A stretch of DNA of 64,000 bases from Ferdinandcohnia sp036962705 (GTDB lineage Bacteria; Bacillota; Bacilli; Bacillales; Bacillaceae_L). Numbering within the stretch: the first letter of the stretch is position 1; every line of letters begins with the position of its first letter. Location of the stretch: positions 1 to 64,000 of the forward strand of contig NZ_JBALOQ010000046.1 of the NCBI RefSeq assembly GCF_036962705.1, in the 5' to 3' direction. Below are positions 50,140-59,386 of this stretch, piece after piece. The position numbers and the translations under genes are program-made. Under the pieces are notes generated by a model, which saw nothing but the letters and a program-made list of their open reading frames with translations, searched no databases and was not told the origin of the DNA.

Positions 50140-50892
50140 ATGATATTTCTCGAAAATACACCCAATTTAACTGGAGTTTCGGTATATGGGGATCAATTTG
50201 ATTTAGATAAATTGTACGAATCCCTACATACGATTGTTGGGGAAGAGGGAGAATATCCTGCTTATGAAAGTGCGCGTTTACGCGTGTTAGGGGTATGCTA
50301 TGAAATTCGTCACGCAATAATGGGCGATAGAAAAATTAGTTTAATCGACAATGGGATGACACCAGAAATAATGAAATTTCATTCCCTTATCGCACCGAAA
50401 CATAATGCCTATTTAGGCTTTAACGTCCTTTGGCCGGAGCTATTGTTTGTAACGATGGCATTAAATGATTTTGTTAAGCTCCATGCCAGAAAGGTTTCAA
50501 AAGGTAATTACTATGAAACCCTTGATCATCGTGCAATCTGGGATTCTTCAATCGCGTCTGTTCGAAGTTTTCAAGCTGCAATAGCAACTCACCTGTTGAA
50601 TTCGATACCCGAAACATCACATATCCGAATCCTAAGATTAATGAATCCAACTTATACTACATTTGGTTCCTATGCAACGCAATATTTAGACAAACTCAAC
50701 GGTAAATTCATTAGGATGACAAAAGAAAAACGTGAAAAAAGCATTACCGTTATGGCAAAACGAATTGCTGAACAAGGGGAAGACTACCAGAGTGTAAAGT
50801 CTGATGTGCTAGAAGCTGCGAGAGAATATAACTGCTCAATTACCGAAATACAACCAATAAAAGATGAGTATCCCGACGATTTTGATTGGTAA
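50140..50892 (+). CDS. uncharacterised protein resembling DUF6904
   Basis: The 250-residue soluble protein has no signal or membrane segment. It contains NTPNLTGVSVYGD, YESARLRVLGVCYEIRHAIMG and LGFNVLWPELLFVTMALND, which resemble the family DUF6904 as I remember it. The C-terminal 60 residues are charged and helical (RMTKEKREKSITVMAKRIA). It is monocistronic and ends at a strong hairpin. I cannot propose a function. Confidence 0.65.
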   Translation: MIFLENTPNLTGVSVYGDQFDLDKLYESLHTIVGEEGEYPAYESARLRVLGVCYEIRHAIMGDRKISLIDNGMTPEIMKFHSLIAPKHNAYLGFNVLWPELLFVTMALNDFVKLHARKVSKGNYYETLDHRAIWDSSIASVRSFQAAIATHLLNSIPETSHIRILRLMNPTYTTFGSYATQYLDKLNGKFIRMTKEKREKSITVMAKRIAEQGEDYQSVKSDVLEAAREYNCSITEIQPIKDEYPDDFDW

Positions 50893-50961
50893 CCAGGAGG
50901 AAAACGTGTCCAAACAACTCTAGGTAGTCGGTGGAAATGCACGTCCTAAAAAACTATTAAA

Positions 50962-50993
50962 AGGGAAAATCCCATAATAGGATTTTCCCTCAC
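50962..50993. terminator. bidirectional terminator
   Basis: AGGGAAAATCC and GGATTTTCCCT form a perfect 11-bp stem around CATAATA, between convergent genes. Confidence 0.75.
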
Positions 50994-51010
50994 GCAAGCT
51001 ATTTAATCTA

Positions 51011-51895
51011 CTACGCAATCCCAGCCTTCATCAGCATTCCATCAAGTGAGCGTTCCATTTGTTGTTCCATCCATAATGCAGTCTGAATTAGACCTTCTAG
51101 ATTAGCAGTGGTTTCAATTCCCATTCTTTCAAACATATTGATCATATCTTCCGTACATACGTTTCCAACAGCTTTAGGGGCAAATGGACATCCTCCAAGA
51201 CCAGCAATTGACGAATCAAAACGGCGGATTCCAGCCTGGTAGCCTGCCAAAACATTCGCTAGTCCAAGACCTCTAGTGTTATGAAAATGTAGTCCTAGCT
51301 CGATATCATTCTTGAATTCTTTTTTAAAGGTCTTTACAACGTCAATAACTTGTGAGGGATTTGCAAGCCCTGTAGTGTCTGCCAATGTTATTCCCGTAGC
51401 CCCCGTAGATACAAATGCTTCTGCAACTTTCAATAAATTCGCAACAGGTACTTCCCCTGCAAATGGACAACCGAAGGACGTGCCTAATACACCGACAACA
51501 GTTTTATTTGATGAAACGCCTTCGGAAATTACTTTTACCAACTCTTCAACTGACTGTGCCACAGTTCGTTTCACATTTTTAAAATTAAATTCATCACTTG
51601 TTGCAGTTACAACATGAAGTGCATCAACATTCGTTAGCAAGGCGCGTTCAAGTCCGGAGCGGCTGAGTACAAGACCTGCATAACTAACACCATCGATCCT
51701 TGGAACTTGCTTCAAAACTTCTTCTGCATCTGCCATCTGCGGTACTATTTTTGGATTTACAAAGGAAACTGCCTCAATTGTTTTAATTCCACTTTTAATA
51801 AGCTTTTCAATAAGTTGGACTTTTTGATTTGTTGATAATAATTTTTTTTCATTCTGGAGACCATCACGAGGACCGACTTCAACTATATCAATCAT
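51011..51895 (-). CDS. mvaB: HMG-CoA lyase family protein
   Basis: From ATG 51895 (AAAGGAGAAACAT upstream) the 294-residue TIM-barrel enzyme has VEVGPRDGLQNEKK at the start, the metal-binding GLHFHNTRGLGLANVLAG and the C-terminal catalytic loop GLGGCPFAPKAVGNVCTEDM with its Cys. HMG-CoA lyases cleave 3-hydroxy-3-methylglutaryl-CoA to acetyl-CoA and acetoacetate; relatives act on other 3-hydroxy acyl-CoA thioesters. It overlaps the GntR regulator gene by 8 bp and so is probably part of the same regulon. No leucine-degradation genes are adjacent, so a different acyl-CoA substrate is plausible. Confidence 0.88.
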   Translation of the reverse strand: MIDIVEVGPRDGLQNEKKLLSTNQKVQLIEKLIKSGIKTIEAVSFVNPKIVPQMADAEEVLKQVPRIDGVSYAGLVLSRSGLERALLTNVDALHVVTATSDEFNFKNVKRTVAQSVEELVKVISEGVSSNKTVVGVLGTSFGCPFAGEVPVANLLKVAEAFVSTGATGITLADTTGLANPSQVIDVVKTFKKEFKNDIELGLHFHNTRGLGLANVLAGYQAGIRRFDSSIAGLGGCPFAPKAVGNVCTEDMINMFERMGIETTANLEGLIQTALWMEQQMERSLDGMLMKAGIA

Positions 51896-52562
51896 ATGTT
51901 TCTCCTTTCGACAATTCTTCTTTAATATCATCTAAATGCTTTAACACATGATCCCTACCAAGATAAATATGCTCCTGCATGGCAATTTTTGCTCTTTCAG
52001 ATTCTCGGTTTTGAATAGCTTGTAAGATTGTTTTATGGACTTCGAGTGAACGTTTCATCTCATTCGTGTCGTACCAGTAAAATGAGCGAAAAACTAAAGG
52101 CACAACAACGACCTTTGAAATATGAAAGCGGAGATGTTCATTTCGTGATGCTTTTAAAATAGCTTCGTGAAACTCTTGGTTCACCTTAACAATCTCATAT
52201 ACTCTTGAAATACCGGGTTTACCTGCCTGTAAATCAATGATCTCTCCATATTTGATATTTGCTCCGATCATTTTCTGGACATCCATATCATTGCGATAAT
52301 ACGCTGCCTGACCGGCTGCATAACTTTCTAATAATGCTCGTAAATCATAGATTTGTTGAATATCCTTTTTGGTAAAGTTGCGAACAATTACGCCTCTTTT
52401 TAATGGAGTAATTAATCCATCCGATTCGAGTTGTTTAATAGCTTCGCGGATGGGTGTTCTACTTATATTTAATTCCTTTGCTAAAGATTCTTCGGTCAGT
52501 CTTTTCCCAGGTTCATATTTTCCTGTAATGATTGCGTCTTTGATATATGTTAATGGATCCAT
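51888..52562 (-). CDS. GntR family regulator, FadR/FCD subfamily
   Basis: From ATG 52562 (GAGGTG seven bases upstream) the 224-residue protein has the winged helix YIKDAIITGKYEPGKRLTEE, LAKELNISRTPIREAIKQL, then the FCD ligand-binding helical domain with DLRALLESYAAGQAA and the metal-site-like residues in FHEAILKASRNEHL and MQEHIYLGRDH. It probably binds the palindrome TTGTATACAA found in its own promoter and three other promoters. Ligand unknown; FCD members often bind carboxylic acids. Its gene overlaps the lyase gene. Confidence 0.9.
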   Translation of the reverse strand: MDPLTYIKDAIITGKYEPGKRLTEESLAKELNISRTPIREAIKQLESDGLITPLKRGVIVRNFTKKDIQQIYDLRALLESYAAGQAAYYRNDMDVQKMIGANIKYGEIIDLQAGKPGISRVYEIVKVNQEFHEAILKASRNEHLRFHISKVVVVPLVFRSFYWYDTNEMKRSLEVHKTILQAIQNRESERAKIAMQEHIYLGRDHVLKHLDDIKEELSKGETYD

Positions 52563-52581
52563 TAAAAACACCTCGTATTCA

Positions 52582-52591
52582 TTGTATACAA
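52582..52591. promoter_or_regulatory. GntR-type operator 1
   Basis: TTGTATACAA is a perfect 10-bp palindrome 20 bp upstream of the GntR start, suggesting autoregulation. Confidence 0.7.
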
Positions 52592-52716
52592 ATAATGATT
52601 CAGATTCAATTGATGATTCTGATAATTTTAAAATTTGCTTAAAAACCAAGAAAATTTAGATGAAAATCCAGCTTTAAAAACTATTTTTTGTATTATTAGA
52701 AAATTCTGTTGATTCT

Positions 52717-52726
52717 TTGTATACAA
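52717..52726. promoter_or_regulatory. GntR-type operator 2
   Basis: Perfect TTGTATACAA, lying between TTGATT (-35 candidate, 52709-52714) and TAATAT (-10 candidate) of the isochorismatase-like operon. This spacer position suits repression. Confidence 0.7.
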
Positions 52727-52771
52727 TGGTGATAATATATTTATAGTTGTAGAAATTGAAAGGAGGATAAC

Positions 52772-53407
52772 ATGGGAAAAGAGCAATTTAAGGGTTTCGG
52801 AAAACAATCAGGTATGGGAAAGAAACCTGCAATTATCGTGGTCGATTTTATGAAAGGGTTTACAAATGTAGAATGTGCCCTTGGATCTAACTTAGATGAC
52901 GAAGTTAAGGCTACAAAAGAGCTTCTGGATATTGCTAGACAAAATGAAATTCCAATTATCTTTACCACTGTTTGCTATGAACCACATTATAAAGATGGTG
53001 CTTATTTTATTGAAAAGGTCCCAGCTTTAAAGGTTTTAACGCAAGGCAGTGTGTGGGCTGAGATTGACGAAAGACTTGAAAGGAGGGAAGACAAAGAAGC
53101 ACTCATTGTAAAGAAGTTTGCAAGTTCATTTTTTGGTACAAATTTAGCCTCAATATTAGCCTATGAAAATATAGATACTACTATAATAACTGGTTGTACG
53201 ACTTCTGGATGCGTACGAGCAACTGCAGTGGATGCTCTTCAACATGGTTATCGTGTAGTAATCCCGGAGGAGTGTGTAGGCGACCGATCCCAAAATGCAC
53301 ATGAAGCTAATCTATACGATATCCAAACGAAATACGGGGACGTTGTCAGCGTTGAATCTGTTAAAAATTATTTATTAAATGTGAGAGGGGATATAAGCCA
53401 TGTATAG
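52772..53407 (+). CDS. isochorismatase-family cysteine hydrolase (N-carbamoylsarcosine amidohydrolase-like)
   Basis: The 211-residue protein has the catalytic triad of the family: Asp in IIVVDFMKGF, Lys in IVKKFASSFF and Cys in TTSGCVRATAVDA. The wording is closest to N-carbamoylsarcosine amidase and maleamate amidohydrolase. It would hydrolyse a linear amide or carbamoyl compound released by the hydantoinase encoded just downstream; its stop overlaps the HyuA start. AAAGGAGGATAAC precedes the ATG. It follows operator 2. Confidence 0.87.
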   Translation: MGKEQFKGFGKQSGMGKKPAIIVVDFMKGFTNVECALGSNLDDEVKATKELLDIARQNEIPIIFTTVCYEPHYKDGAYFIEKVPALKVLTQGSVWAEIDERLERREDKEALIVKKFASSFFGTNLASILAYENIDTTIITGCTTSGCVRATAVDALQHGYRVVIPEECVGDRSQNAHEANLYDIQTKYGDVVSVESVKNYLLNVRGDISHV

Positions 53408-55448
53408 AGTCGCAGTCGATGTAGGAGGAACATTTACAGATATTGTCCTGCAAAATGAGGAAACTGGTGAGATTTTCGGTACAAAGACGCCTTCGACAAC
53501 TCAAGATCAATCAATCGGTCTAATAAATGGGATTAAAAAAATATGTGAGGAAAGTAATGTTGATATTTCCGAAATTCGTTCTATTATCCACGGAACAACA
53601 GTTGCAACGAACGCTGTGTTGGAAGGAAAGGGCTCTAAGGTTGGTTTAATCACCACCGAGGGTTTTGAACAAATTTTACATGTGGCTCGCTCTTGGACAC
53701 CTGCTCCAATTAGTGCCTGGATGGGTTTTCTTAAGCCGGATCCACTTGCAGATTTAATCTATACACGCGGGGCAAAAGAAAGAATGACCGCAACTGGTGA
53801 TGTCTATACTGAACTAGATAGAGAAGATATACACAATAAAATCTCAGACCTCTACAAACAAGGTGTAGAAAGTTTAACAATTAGTCTATTAAACTCATAT
53901 GCCAATCCACTACATGAACTTCAAATAAAAGAAATCGCTGAATCAATTAATCCTGATATACCTGTTACAATTTCACATGATATTTTACCTGAGTTTAGAG
54001 AATACGAAAGAACATTAACAACAGTAATGAATTCTTACGTTCGTCCTCCAATGCAGCGTTATCTAAATAATATTTTAACAAAAATTCAAGCAGAAGAAAT
54101 TAATAGCCGTGTAAGCATTGTTCGTTCCGATGGGGGATTAATGAGCGTTCCTGCAGCATCATCAAGACCAGTACATACAATGCTTTCTGGACCTTCTGGT
54201 GGAGTTACTGCATCGGCAATGATTGGGGTGCAAACGGGTTACAGAAATGTTATTTCCTTTGATATGGGAGGAACTTCAACAGATGTGTCATTAACTTATG
54301 ACGGAAATCCAAGAGTCTCGAGAGAAACAAAAGTCGGTGTATTCCCAGTGAAAGCTCCGTCTCTAGAGGTAGTAAGTATTGGAGCGGGAGGCGGTTCAAT
54401 CGCACATGTTCCATTAACAGGAGCCCTACGTGTCGGCCCACAAAGTGCGGGTTCTGAACCAGGACCAGCTTGTTATGATCGTGGTGGAGAAGAACCAACA
54501 GTTACGGATGCAAATGTGGTCTTGGGATATTTACCACCGAGTCTAGTAGGCGGAGAAATGAAATTAAGTGTTGATAATGCAAAGGCTGCAGTTAGAAAAA
54601 TAGCTGAAAAACTTGATGTAGATATATATAAAGCTGCAAAAGGAATCTACGATATTGTAAATGAAAATATGTACGGTGCCACTCGTGTTGTGTCTGTAGA
54701 AAAGGGCTATGATCCAAGAGCGTTTTCGCTATTAGCATTGGGCGGTGCTGGTCCATTACATGCAAATGCAATCGGTAAATTGTCCGGAAGTTTCCCGATT
54801 ATCGTACCTCCAACACCCGGAGTGCTTTCGGCATTAGGGTTTTTACAATCTGTGATTCGTAATGAGTACTCAAAAACATTCATTCATACTTTGAGCCAGT
54901 TAGATTCGCAAACACTAGTTTCCGAGATTACTACTCTTGGAGATGAATGTAATGACTGGCTAGGACAAGAAAATGTTGCAGAATCAGATCGTACTATTAA
55001 ATACGAGGTCGATGTTCGTTATTATCGTCAAGGACATGAAATTCCTATCGTGATACAGCTTAGTGACATTATTGAGAATGGATTAGTTTCTATTAAAAAT
55101 CGATTTGACCAAATTCATGAGCAAGCATACGGTTTTAAGATGGAAGCAGAAGTCGAAATTGTAAATATTCGTGCGGTTGCCATTGGTAAAGTAAATTCAC
55201 CTGAGCTACCTATTAATGAAGTGGGGAATGAAGACGCTACCCATGCAATTATAGATCCGAACCATCAGGCATATTTTGATGGTCAGTTTGTGAAAACGCC
55301 AATTTACGACCGTAATCTATTAAAACGAAATAATAAAATTGTTGGTCCGGCAATCGTTACACAAAAGGACAGCACAACCTTAGTTTTACCTGGAAATATC
55401 GCTGAAGTCGATGAACATATGAATCTTTTAATTAAAGAGGAGGTATAA
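53400..55448 (+). CDS. hydantoinase/oxoprolinase family protein, subunit A (HyuA-like)
   Basis: The 682-residue protein starts with VDVGGTFTDIVLQNEETGEI, the phosphate-binding loop of actin-like ATPases, and has RSDGGLMSV, MLSGPSGGVTASAMI, FDMGGTSTDVSL and LGGAGPLHANAIG. With HyuB it forms ATP-dependent ring-opening amidohydrolases (N-methylhydantoinase, 5-oxoprolinase, caprolactamase) or acetone-type carboxylases. The adjacent amidase favours hydantoin- or cyclic-imide-like substrates. It overlaps the amidase gene by 8 bp and is followed 4 bp later by HyuB. Confidence 0.9.
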   Translation: MYRVAVDVGGTFTDIVLQNEETGEIFGTKTPSTTQDQSIGLINGIKKICEESNVDISEIRSIIHGTTVATNAVLEGKGSKVGLITTEGFEQILHVARSWTPAPISAWMGFLKPDPLADLIYTRGAKERMTATGDVYTELDREDIHNKISDLYKQGVESLTISLLNSYANPLHELQIKEIAESINPDIPVTISHDILPEFREYERTLTTVMNSYVRPPMQRYLNNILTKIQAEEINSRVSIVRSDGGLMSVPAASSRPVHTMLSGPSGGVTASAMIGVQTGYRNVISFDMGGTSTDVSLTYDGNPRVSRETKVGVFPVKAPSLEVVSIGAGGGSIAHVPLTGALRVGPQSAGSEPGPACYDRGGEEPTVTDANVVLGYLPPSLVGGEMKLSVDNAKAAVRKIAEKLDVDIYKAAKGIYDIVNENMYGATRVVSVEKGYDPRAFSLLALGGAGPLHANAIGKLSGSFPIIVPPTPGVLSALGFLQSVIRNEYSKTFIHTLSQLDSQTLVSEITTLGDECNDWLGQENVAESDRTIKYEVDVRYYRQGHEIPIVIQLSDIIENGLVSIKNRFDQIHEQAYGFKMEAEVEIVNIRAVAIGKVNSPELPINEVGNEDATHAIIDPNHQAYFDGQFVKTPIYDRNLLKRNNKIVGPAIVTQKDSTTLVLPGNIAEVDEHMNLLIKEEV

Positions 55449-55452
55449 GTTT

Positions 55453-57222
55453 ATGGCGGTTGATTCAATTACAGTTGATATTATTGAAAATGCTCTTAAG
55501 AATATCAAAGAGGAGATGGACGTAACGTTATTCCGCTCCGCAATGTCTCCTGTTATCCGTGAACAACACGATTGTTTTCCGATGATTACTGACCCGGAAG
55601 GTAGAATGGTGGTTGGGAACTTTGGATCTCACGTTCCTGAAGTCGTTAACCAGTTTCCAGAAGGGATTTTTGAAGGAGATGTTATTTTTGTAAGTGACCC
55701 ATATAGCTGTGGTGGCTCTATATCCCATGTAAATGACTGGATGATTATTTTACCTATCTTTAACAAAGGTGAGTTATTAGGGTATTCATCGATGTTTGGA
55801 CACGTGATGGATGTCGGTGGACCTGTTCCGTCAAGTATGCCAGTTACAGCAACTACAATTTTTGGAGAGGGAGTACGCTTCCCGCCTGTTAAGCTCTTTG
55901 ATAAAGGTGTATTAAATGATGCAATTATTAAAATTGTAAAAGCAAATACTAGAACGCCAATGGAGAACTATAGTGATTTAATGGCGATTGTGGCTTCGTG
56001 TCGCACAGCTGAAAAACGTGTGAAGGAACTTTGTGATCGATTTGGGGTAGAAGATTATTTATCTGCACTAGATGCCTTATTAGCACGTACCAACAAAATG
56101 ATGCGCCAGCTTATTCAAAACTTCCTTCCTACTGAAAAAGTTTCATTTGAAGATTATATTGACGATGATGGATTAGGAAATGGTCCGTTTAAAATGAAGC
56201 TAACGATTTGGCGCGAAGGTGACAATGCCTATTTTGACTGGACTGGAACAGATAAACAATCACCTGGTCCAATCAATTATTACCTAAGTGAGCCGATGTT
56301 TAAGATGTTTATTGGATCCTTTTTAATCTCGGTATTTGACCCAGCAATTAATTTTAATGATGGTTTTTATGATGTTCTTCATATTGAAACACCTGAAGGC
56401 TGCTTAATGAGACCAAAGTCACCTGCCGCATTAGGCTGTCGAACACATGCACTTAGCCGCTTGTTTGATGTATTAAGTGGTGCGCTTTCCCTGAATACAC
56501 CAGAAAACAGTCCAGCAGCTGGATATGGAACAAGTCCATATTTCATCTACTCTGGCTATGATGAAGAGGGACGTTATTTCAATCTAATGGAAGTGATGTA
56601 TGGAGGACTTCCAGGACGACCAATTGGAGACGGATTAGATGGTCATTCATGGTGGCCAGCATTCGTTAATATACCGACAGAATACTTAGAAACCTATTAT
56701 CCTTTAATGGTGAATTCTTATAAAACTGGGACGGATTCAGGTGGTGCTGGATTACATCGCGGCGGGAACTGTAACGAAAAATTATACACTTGTCTTGCTG
56801 ATGGAACAGTCTCAATTCATGACGATCGTTCAAAACTACAACCTTGGGGAATTAATGGTGGGGAACCAGGATCATCCTCTTCAAAAATGTTAATTAAGAA
56901 AAATGGTGTAAAAATTCCTATAGCTTCCAAGGTTGATAATGTTGTGGTGGAAAAAGGCGACCAAATTCTTTTTATCACTGGCGGTAGTGGTGGTTGGGGA
57001 GATCCACTCGAACGCGATGTTGAAAAAGTACAATTAGAAGTTAGACGTGGTTTGGTTTCAAAAGAAAAAGCATTAAATTCATATGGTGTCTTTTTAACGG
57101 ATGAATTTAATGTTGATTACGTTGGAACAGAGGAAGCTCGTGCGAAAATAAGACAAGAAAGAGGACAGCTAGAGGCCTTTAGTTTTGGGAATCGTGATAA
57201 AGTCGTGAATTCAATCCTTTAA
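55453..57222 (+). CDS. hydantoinase/oxoprolinase family protein, subunit B (HyuB-like)
   Basis: The 589-residue protein has HyuB motifs: IIENALKNIKEEMDVTLFRS, VSDPYSCGGSISHVNDWMI, FGHVMDVGG, TDSGGAGLHRGG and the GGSGGWGDPLERD end. It provides the catalytic part of the ATP-dependent hydrolase together with HyuA. GAGGAGGTATAAG overlaps the HyuA end. The operon ends here; a CoA-transferase gene with its own operator sites follows 200 bp later. Confidence 0.9.
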   Translation: MAVDSITVDIIENALKNIKEEMDVTLFRSAMSPVIREQHDCFPMITDPEGRMVVGNFGSHVPEVVNQFPEGIFEGDVIFVSDPYSCGGSISHVNDWMIILPIFNKGELLGYSSMFGHVMDVGGPVPSSMPVTATTIFGEGVRFPPVKLFDKGVLNDAIIKIVKANTRTPMENYSDLMAIVASCRTAEKRVKELCDRFGVEDYLSALDALLARTNKMMRQLIQNFLPTEKVSFEDYIDDDGLGNGPFKMKLTIWREGDNAYFDWTGTDKQSPGPINYYLSEPMFKMFIGSFLISVFDPAINFNDGFYDVLHIETPEGCLMRPKSPAALGCRTHALSRLFDVLSGALSLNTPENSPAAGYGTSPYFIYSGYDEEGRYFNLMEVMYGGLPGRPIGDGLDGHSWWPAFVNIPTEYLETYYPLMVNSYKTGTDSGGAGLHRGGNCNEKLYTCLADGTVSIHDDRSKLQPWGINGGEPGSSSSKMLIKKNGVKIPIASKVDNVVVEKGDQILFITGGSGGWGDPLERDVEKVQLEVRRGLVSKEKALNSYGVFLTDEFNVDYVGTEEARAKIRQERGQLEAFSFGNRDKVVNSIL

Positions 57223-57293
57223 GGGATAGAACATTACAGGCATCCTTTGTGGTTTTTTAGTAAAGCTGCCTGTATTTTTACACAAATCTTTAA

Positions 57294-57303
57294 TTGTATA
57301 CAA
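57294..57303. promoter_or_regulatory. GntR-type operator 3
   Basis: Perfect TTGTATACAA in the 200-bp gap between HyuB and the CoA-transferase gene. Confidence 0.65.
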
Positions 57304-57356
57304 TCAACTGAAAAGATCAAATAAAGAGCTAGGTTACTACCGTGAAATAGGTGTTG

Positions 57357-57366
57357 TTGTATACGA
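57357..57366. promoter_or_regulatory. GntR-type operator 4 (one mismatch)
   Basis: TTGTATACGA, one base off the palindrome, 58 bp before the CoA-transferase start. Confidence 0.55.
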
Positions 57367-57423
57367 AAAAATATATTAACTCTGAATACAACTACAATTT
57401 ACATAACTTCAGGAGGGAATCAT

Positions 57424-58632
57424 ATGTCAAAAGAAGATGAAAAATTACCTTTAGATGGAGTACGCGTTTTAGAACTTGGAACACTTTTGGCTGGTCCTTT
57501 TTCTGGTCGCCTCCTTGCAGACTTTGGTGCGGAAGTAATAAAAATTGAGCCACCTGATAAAGCGGATCCAATGCGTCAATGGGGTAAACAAAAAGATGAC
57601 CATGGTCTTTGGTGGCCAATTCAATCTAGAAATAAGAAATCGATCACATTAAATCTACGTATAGAAGAAGGTCAAAAAGTATTTAAAGATCTTGTGAAGG
57701 ATGCAGACATCATCATTGAAAACTTTAGACCTGGCACGATGGAAAAATGGAGTTTATCCTATGAAACTCTATCAGAAATCAATCCAGGAATTATTATGAT
57801 GAGAACATCTGGATATGGACAAACAGGTCCGTACAAAAGTCGTGCCGGATTTGGTAGTGTAGGAGAAGCGATGGGTGGACTTCGATATGTGACGGGATTC
57901 CCTGATCGTGCACCATCACGAATTGGAATATCAATTGGTGATACACTAGCTGCATTGTTTGCCACGATTGGTTGTTTAACTGCACTTCATGAAAGAGTAA
58001 ACTCTGGTAAAGGTCAAGTTGTAGATACTGCAATCTATGAATCTGTTTTCTCGGTTATGGAAAGCATTATCCCAGATTATTTATTAGCGGGTTATGTTCG
58101 TGAAAGAATGGGGAACATCCTGCCAGGTGTTGCACCATCGAATATCTATATATCTATGGATGGAACGTATATCGTAATTGGTGCCAATTCTGATGGTGTT
58201 TTTAAACGTCTCTGTGAGGCTATGGGGCAACCAGAGTTGTTTGACAACCCGAAATATTCGAATCATCATGCTAGAAGTGACAACATGACAGAATTAGATA
58301 ACCTCATTGAGGAATGGACAAAAACACTTCATTCCAGAGAGTTACTAGAGGTATTAGGAGAGAAGGGTGTGCCATCAGGTCCAATCTATTCAGCCAAAGA
58401 TATACTTGAAGATCCTCAATATGAAGCGCGAGATATGATAGTGAAGGTTGATCATCCAGAACTAGGAGAGTTTCCAATGCCAGGAATCGTTCCGAAGCTA
58501 AGTCGAACACCAGGTCAAATAAAACATGCTGGCCCAGAAAAAATGGGAAAACATAATGAAGAGATTTATGGTGGAATGCTTGGTTACAGTGATGAATATA
58601 TCAGGGAACTAAAAGAAAAGAAAGTGATTTAA
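57424..58632 (+). CDS. class III CoA-transferase (CaiB/BaiF family)
   Basis: The 402-residue protein has GVRVLELGTLLAGPFSGRLL, the nucleotide-binding FGAEVIKIEPPDKADPMR, IQSRNKKSITLNL, the acyl-binding ENFRPGTMEKW and the catalytic Asp in VVDTAIYESVFSVME. Class III transferases move CoA from succinyl-CoA or another donor to a carboxylic acid by an aspartyl-CoA intermediate. Here it would activate the acid produced by the amidases before cleavage by the HMG-CoA-lyase-family enzyme. GGAGGGAATCAT precedes the ATG. Its promoter region has two operator copies. Confidence 0.9.
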   Translation: MSKEDEKLPLDGVRVLELGTLLAGPFSGRLLADFGAEVIKIEPPDKADPMRQWGKQKDDHGLWWPIQSRNKKSITLNLRIEEGQKVFKDLVKDADIIIENFRPGTMEKWSLSYETLSEINPGIIMMRTSGYGQTGPYKSRAGFGSVGEAMGGLRYVTGFPDRAPSRIGISIGDTLAALFATIGCLTALHERVNSGKGQVVDTAIYESVFSVMESIIPDYLLAGYVRERMGNILPGVAPSNIYISMDGTYIVIGANSDGVFKRLCEAMGQPELFDNPKYSNHHARSDNMTELDNLIEEWTKTLHSRELLEVLGEKGVPSGPIYSAKDILEDPQYEARDMIVKVDHPELGEFPMPGIVPKLSRTPGQIKHAGPEKMGKHNEEIYGGMLGYSDEYIRELKEKKVI

Positions 58633-58954
58633 TAAGAAAAACAATTAAACTATTTCATTTATGTTTTTCTATAACATGGATAGGGAATAGGTTGCTTTTG
58701 TATACAAAGTGGTACATTTAAGCTGAAATAGAAGTCTACTATACGAGCTTTATTTTAAACAAAAAAAGAAAATGTTCTAGTATTCGAAATAACATTCACA
58801 ATTCTGTTATTCAAGTGTTTCTTCTTCTTGTCGCAGTCCTCTTTTAGGTTGTTTGCAGGTCTTTATAAGACTTGTTTTCAATATGATTTGTAGATGATCT
58901 TTAACCTCTACAAATCAACAAAATATTATTTAAAAATAAGGGAGGAAAAGTAAC
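58633..58954. other. long leader region before the NTF2-like gene
   Basis: The gap contains operator 5, and TGATTTGTAG with CTACAAATCA (about 58884-58917) form a perfect 10-bp inverted repeat around 14 bases near the start codon. No promoter is obvious. The hairpin could regulate the two downstream genes. Confidence 0.45.
58698..58707. promoter_or_regulatory. GntR-type operator 5
   Basis: Perfect TTGTATACAA, 248 bp upstream of the NTF2-like gene, in a 322-bp gap with no gene. Confidence 0.65.
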
Positions 58955-59371
58955 ATGAGTAATCAGACAGAAGTTAGAGGGAAAGAGTTTTATGTAAAAG
59001 CGGTGGAAGAAAGCTATTTTGGAAACGTAGATGCAAGAAATCTCGAAGCGATATTAGAAAACTTCCGTGAGGATGCTGTCTTTACGATTCAATCAGCACA
59101 TTCTGTTCATAAAGGAAGAGATACAGAAATCCGCCAAATGTATATCGATTTATTTAAGAACTATGAACCAAAAATGATCCATAAAGATTTCCGCCATGTA
59201 GTGGATGTTGAAAATAATTGTGTATCTTCCCAATTTAATGTTGAATTAATTCCAACAGCTGGAGGACCGGAAATTTTTTTAACAAACTGTAATTTCTTCT
59301 ATTTAGATGAGAACGGTAAGTTTAAAGAAGTTTATGTGTATATGAGTGATGGCCAAAACGTATTAGGTTAA
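58955..59371 (+). CDS. NTF2-like/SnoaL-type domain protein
   Basis: The 138-residue protein has a cone-shaped NTF2-like fold: long helix with EESYFGNVDARNLEAILENF, EDAVFTIQSAHSVHKGRDTE, and C-terminal strands NFFYLDENGKFKEVYVYMSD. Members act as isomerases, dehydratases or small ligand-binding subunits. GGGAGGAAAAG precedes the ATG. It lies 15 bp before the racemase-like gene and should be cotranscribed. A role in the same pathway as the hydantoinase genes is inferred from the shared operator. Confidence 0.8.
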   Translation: MSNQTEVRGKEFYVKAVEESYFGNVDARNLEAILENFREDAVFTIQSAHSVHKGRDTEIRQMYIDLFKNYEPKMIHKDFRHVVDVENNCVSSQFNVELIPTAGGPEIFLTNCNFFYLDENGKFKEVYVYMSDGQNVLG

Positions 59372-59386
59372 TAAAAGGTACTACTG

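Noticed and set aside
51906..51914. Spo0A box before the HMG-CoA lyase gene (TTCGACAA)
   Set aside because: It is a single copy inside the coding end of the GntR gene. The heptamer is expected several times in 64 kb by chance.
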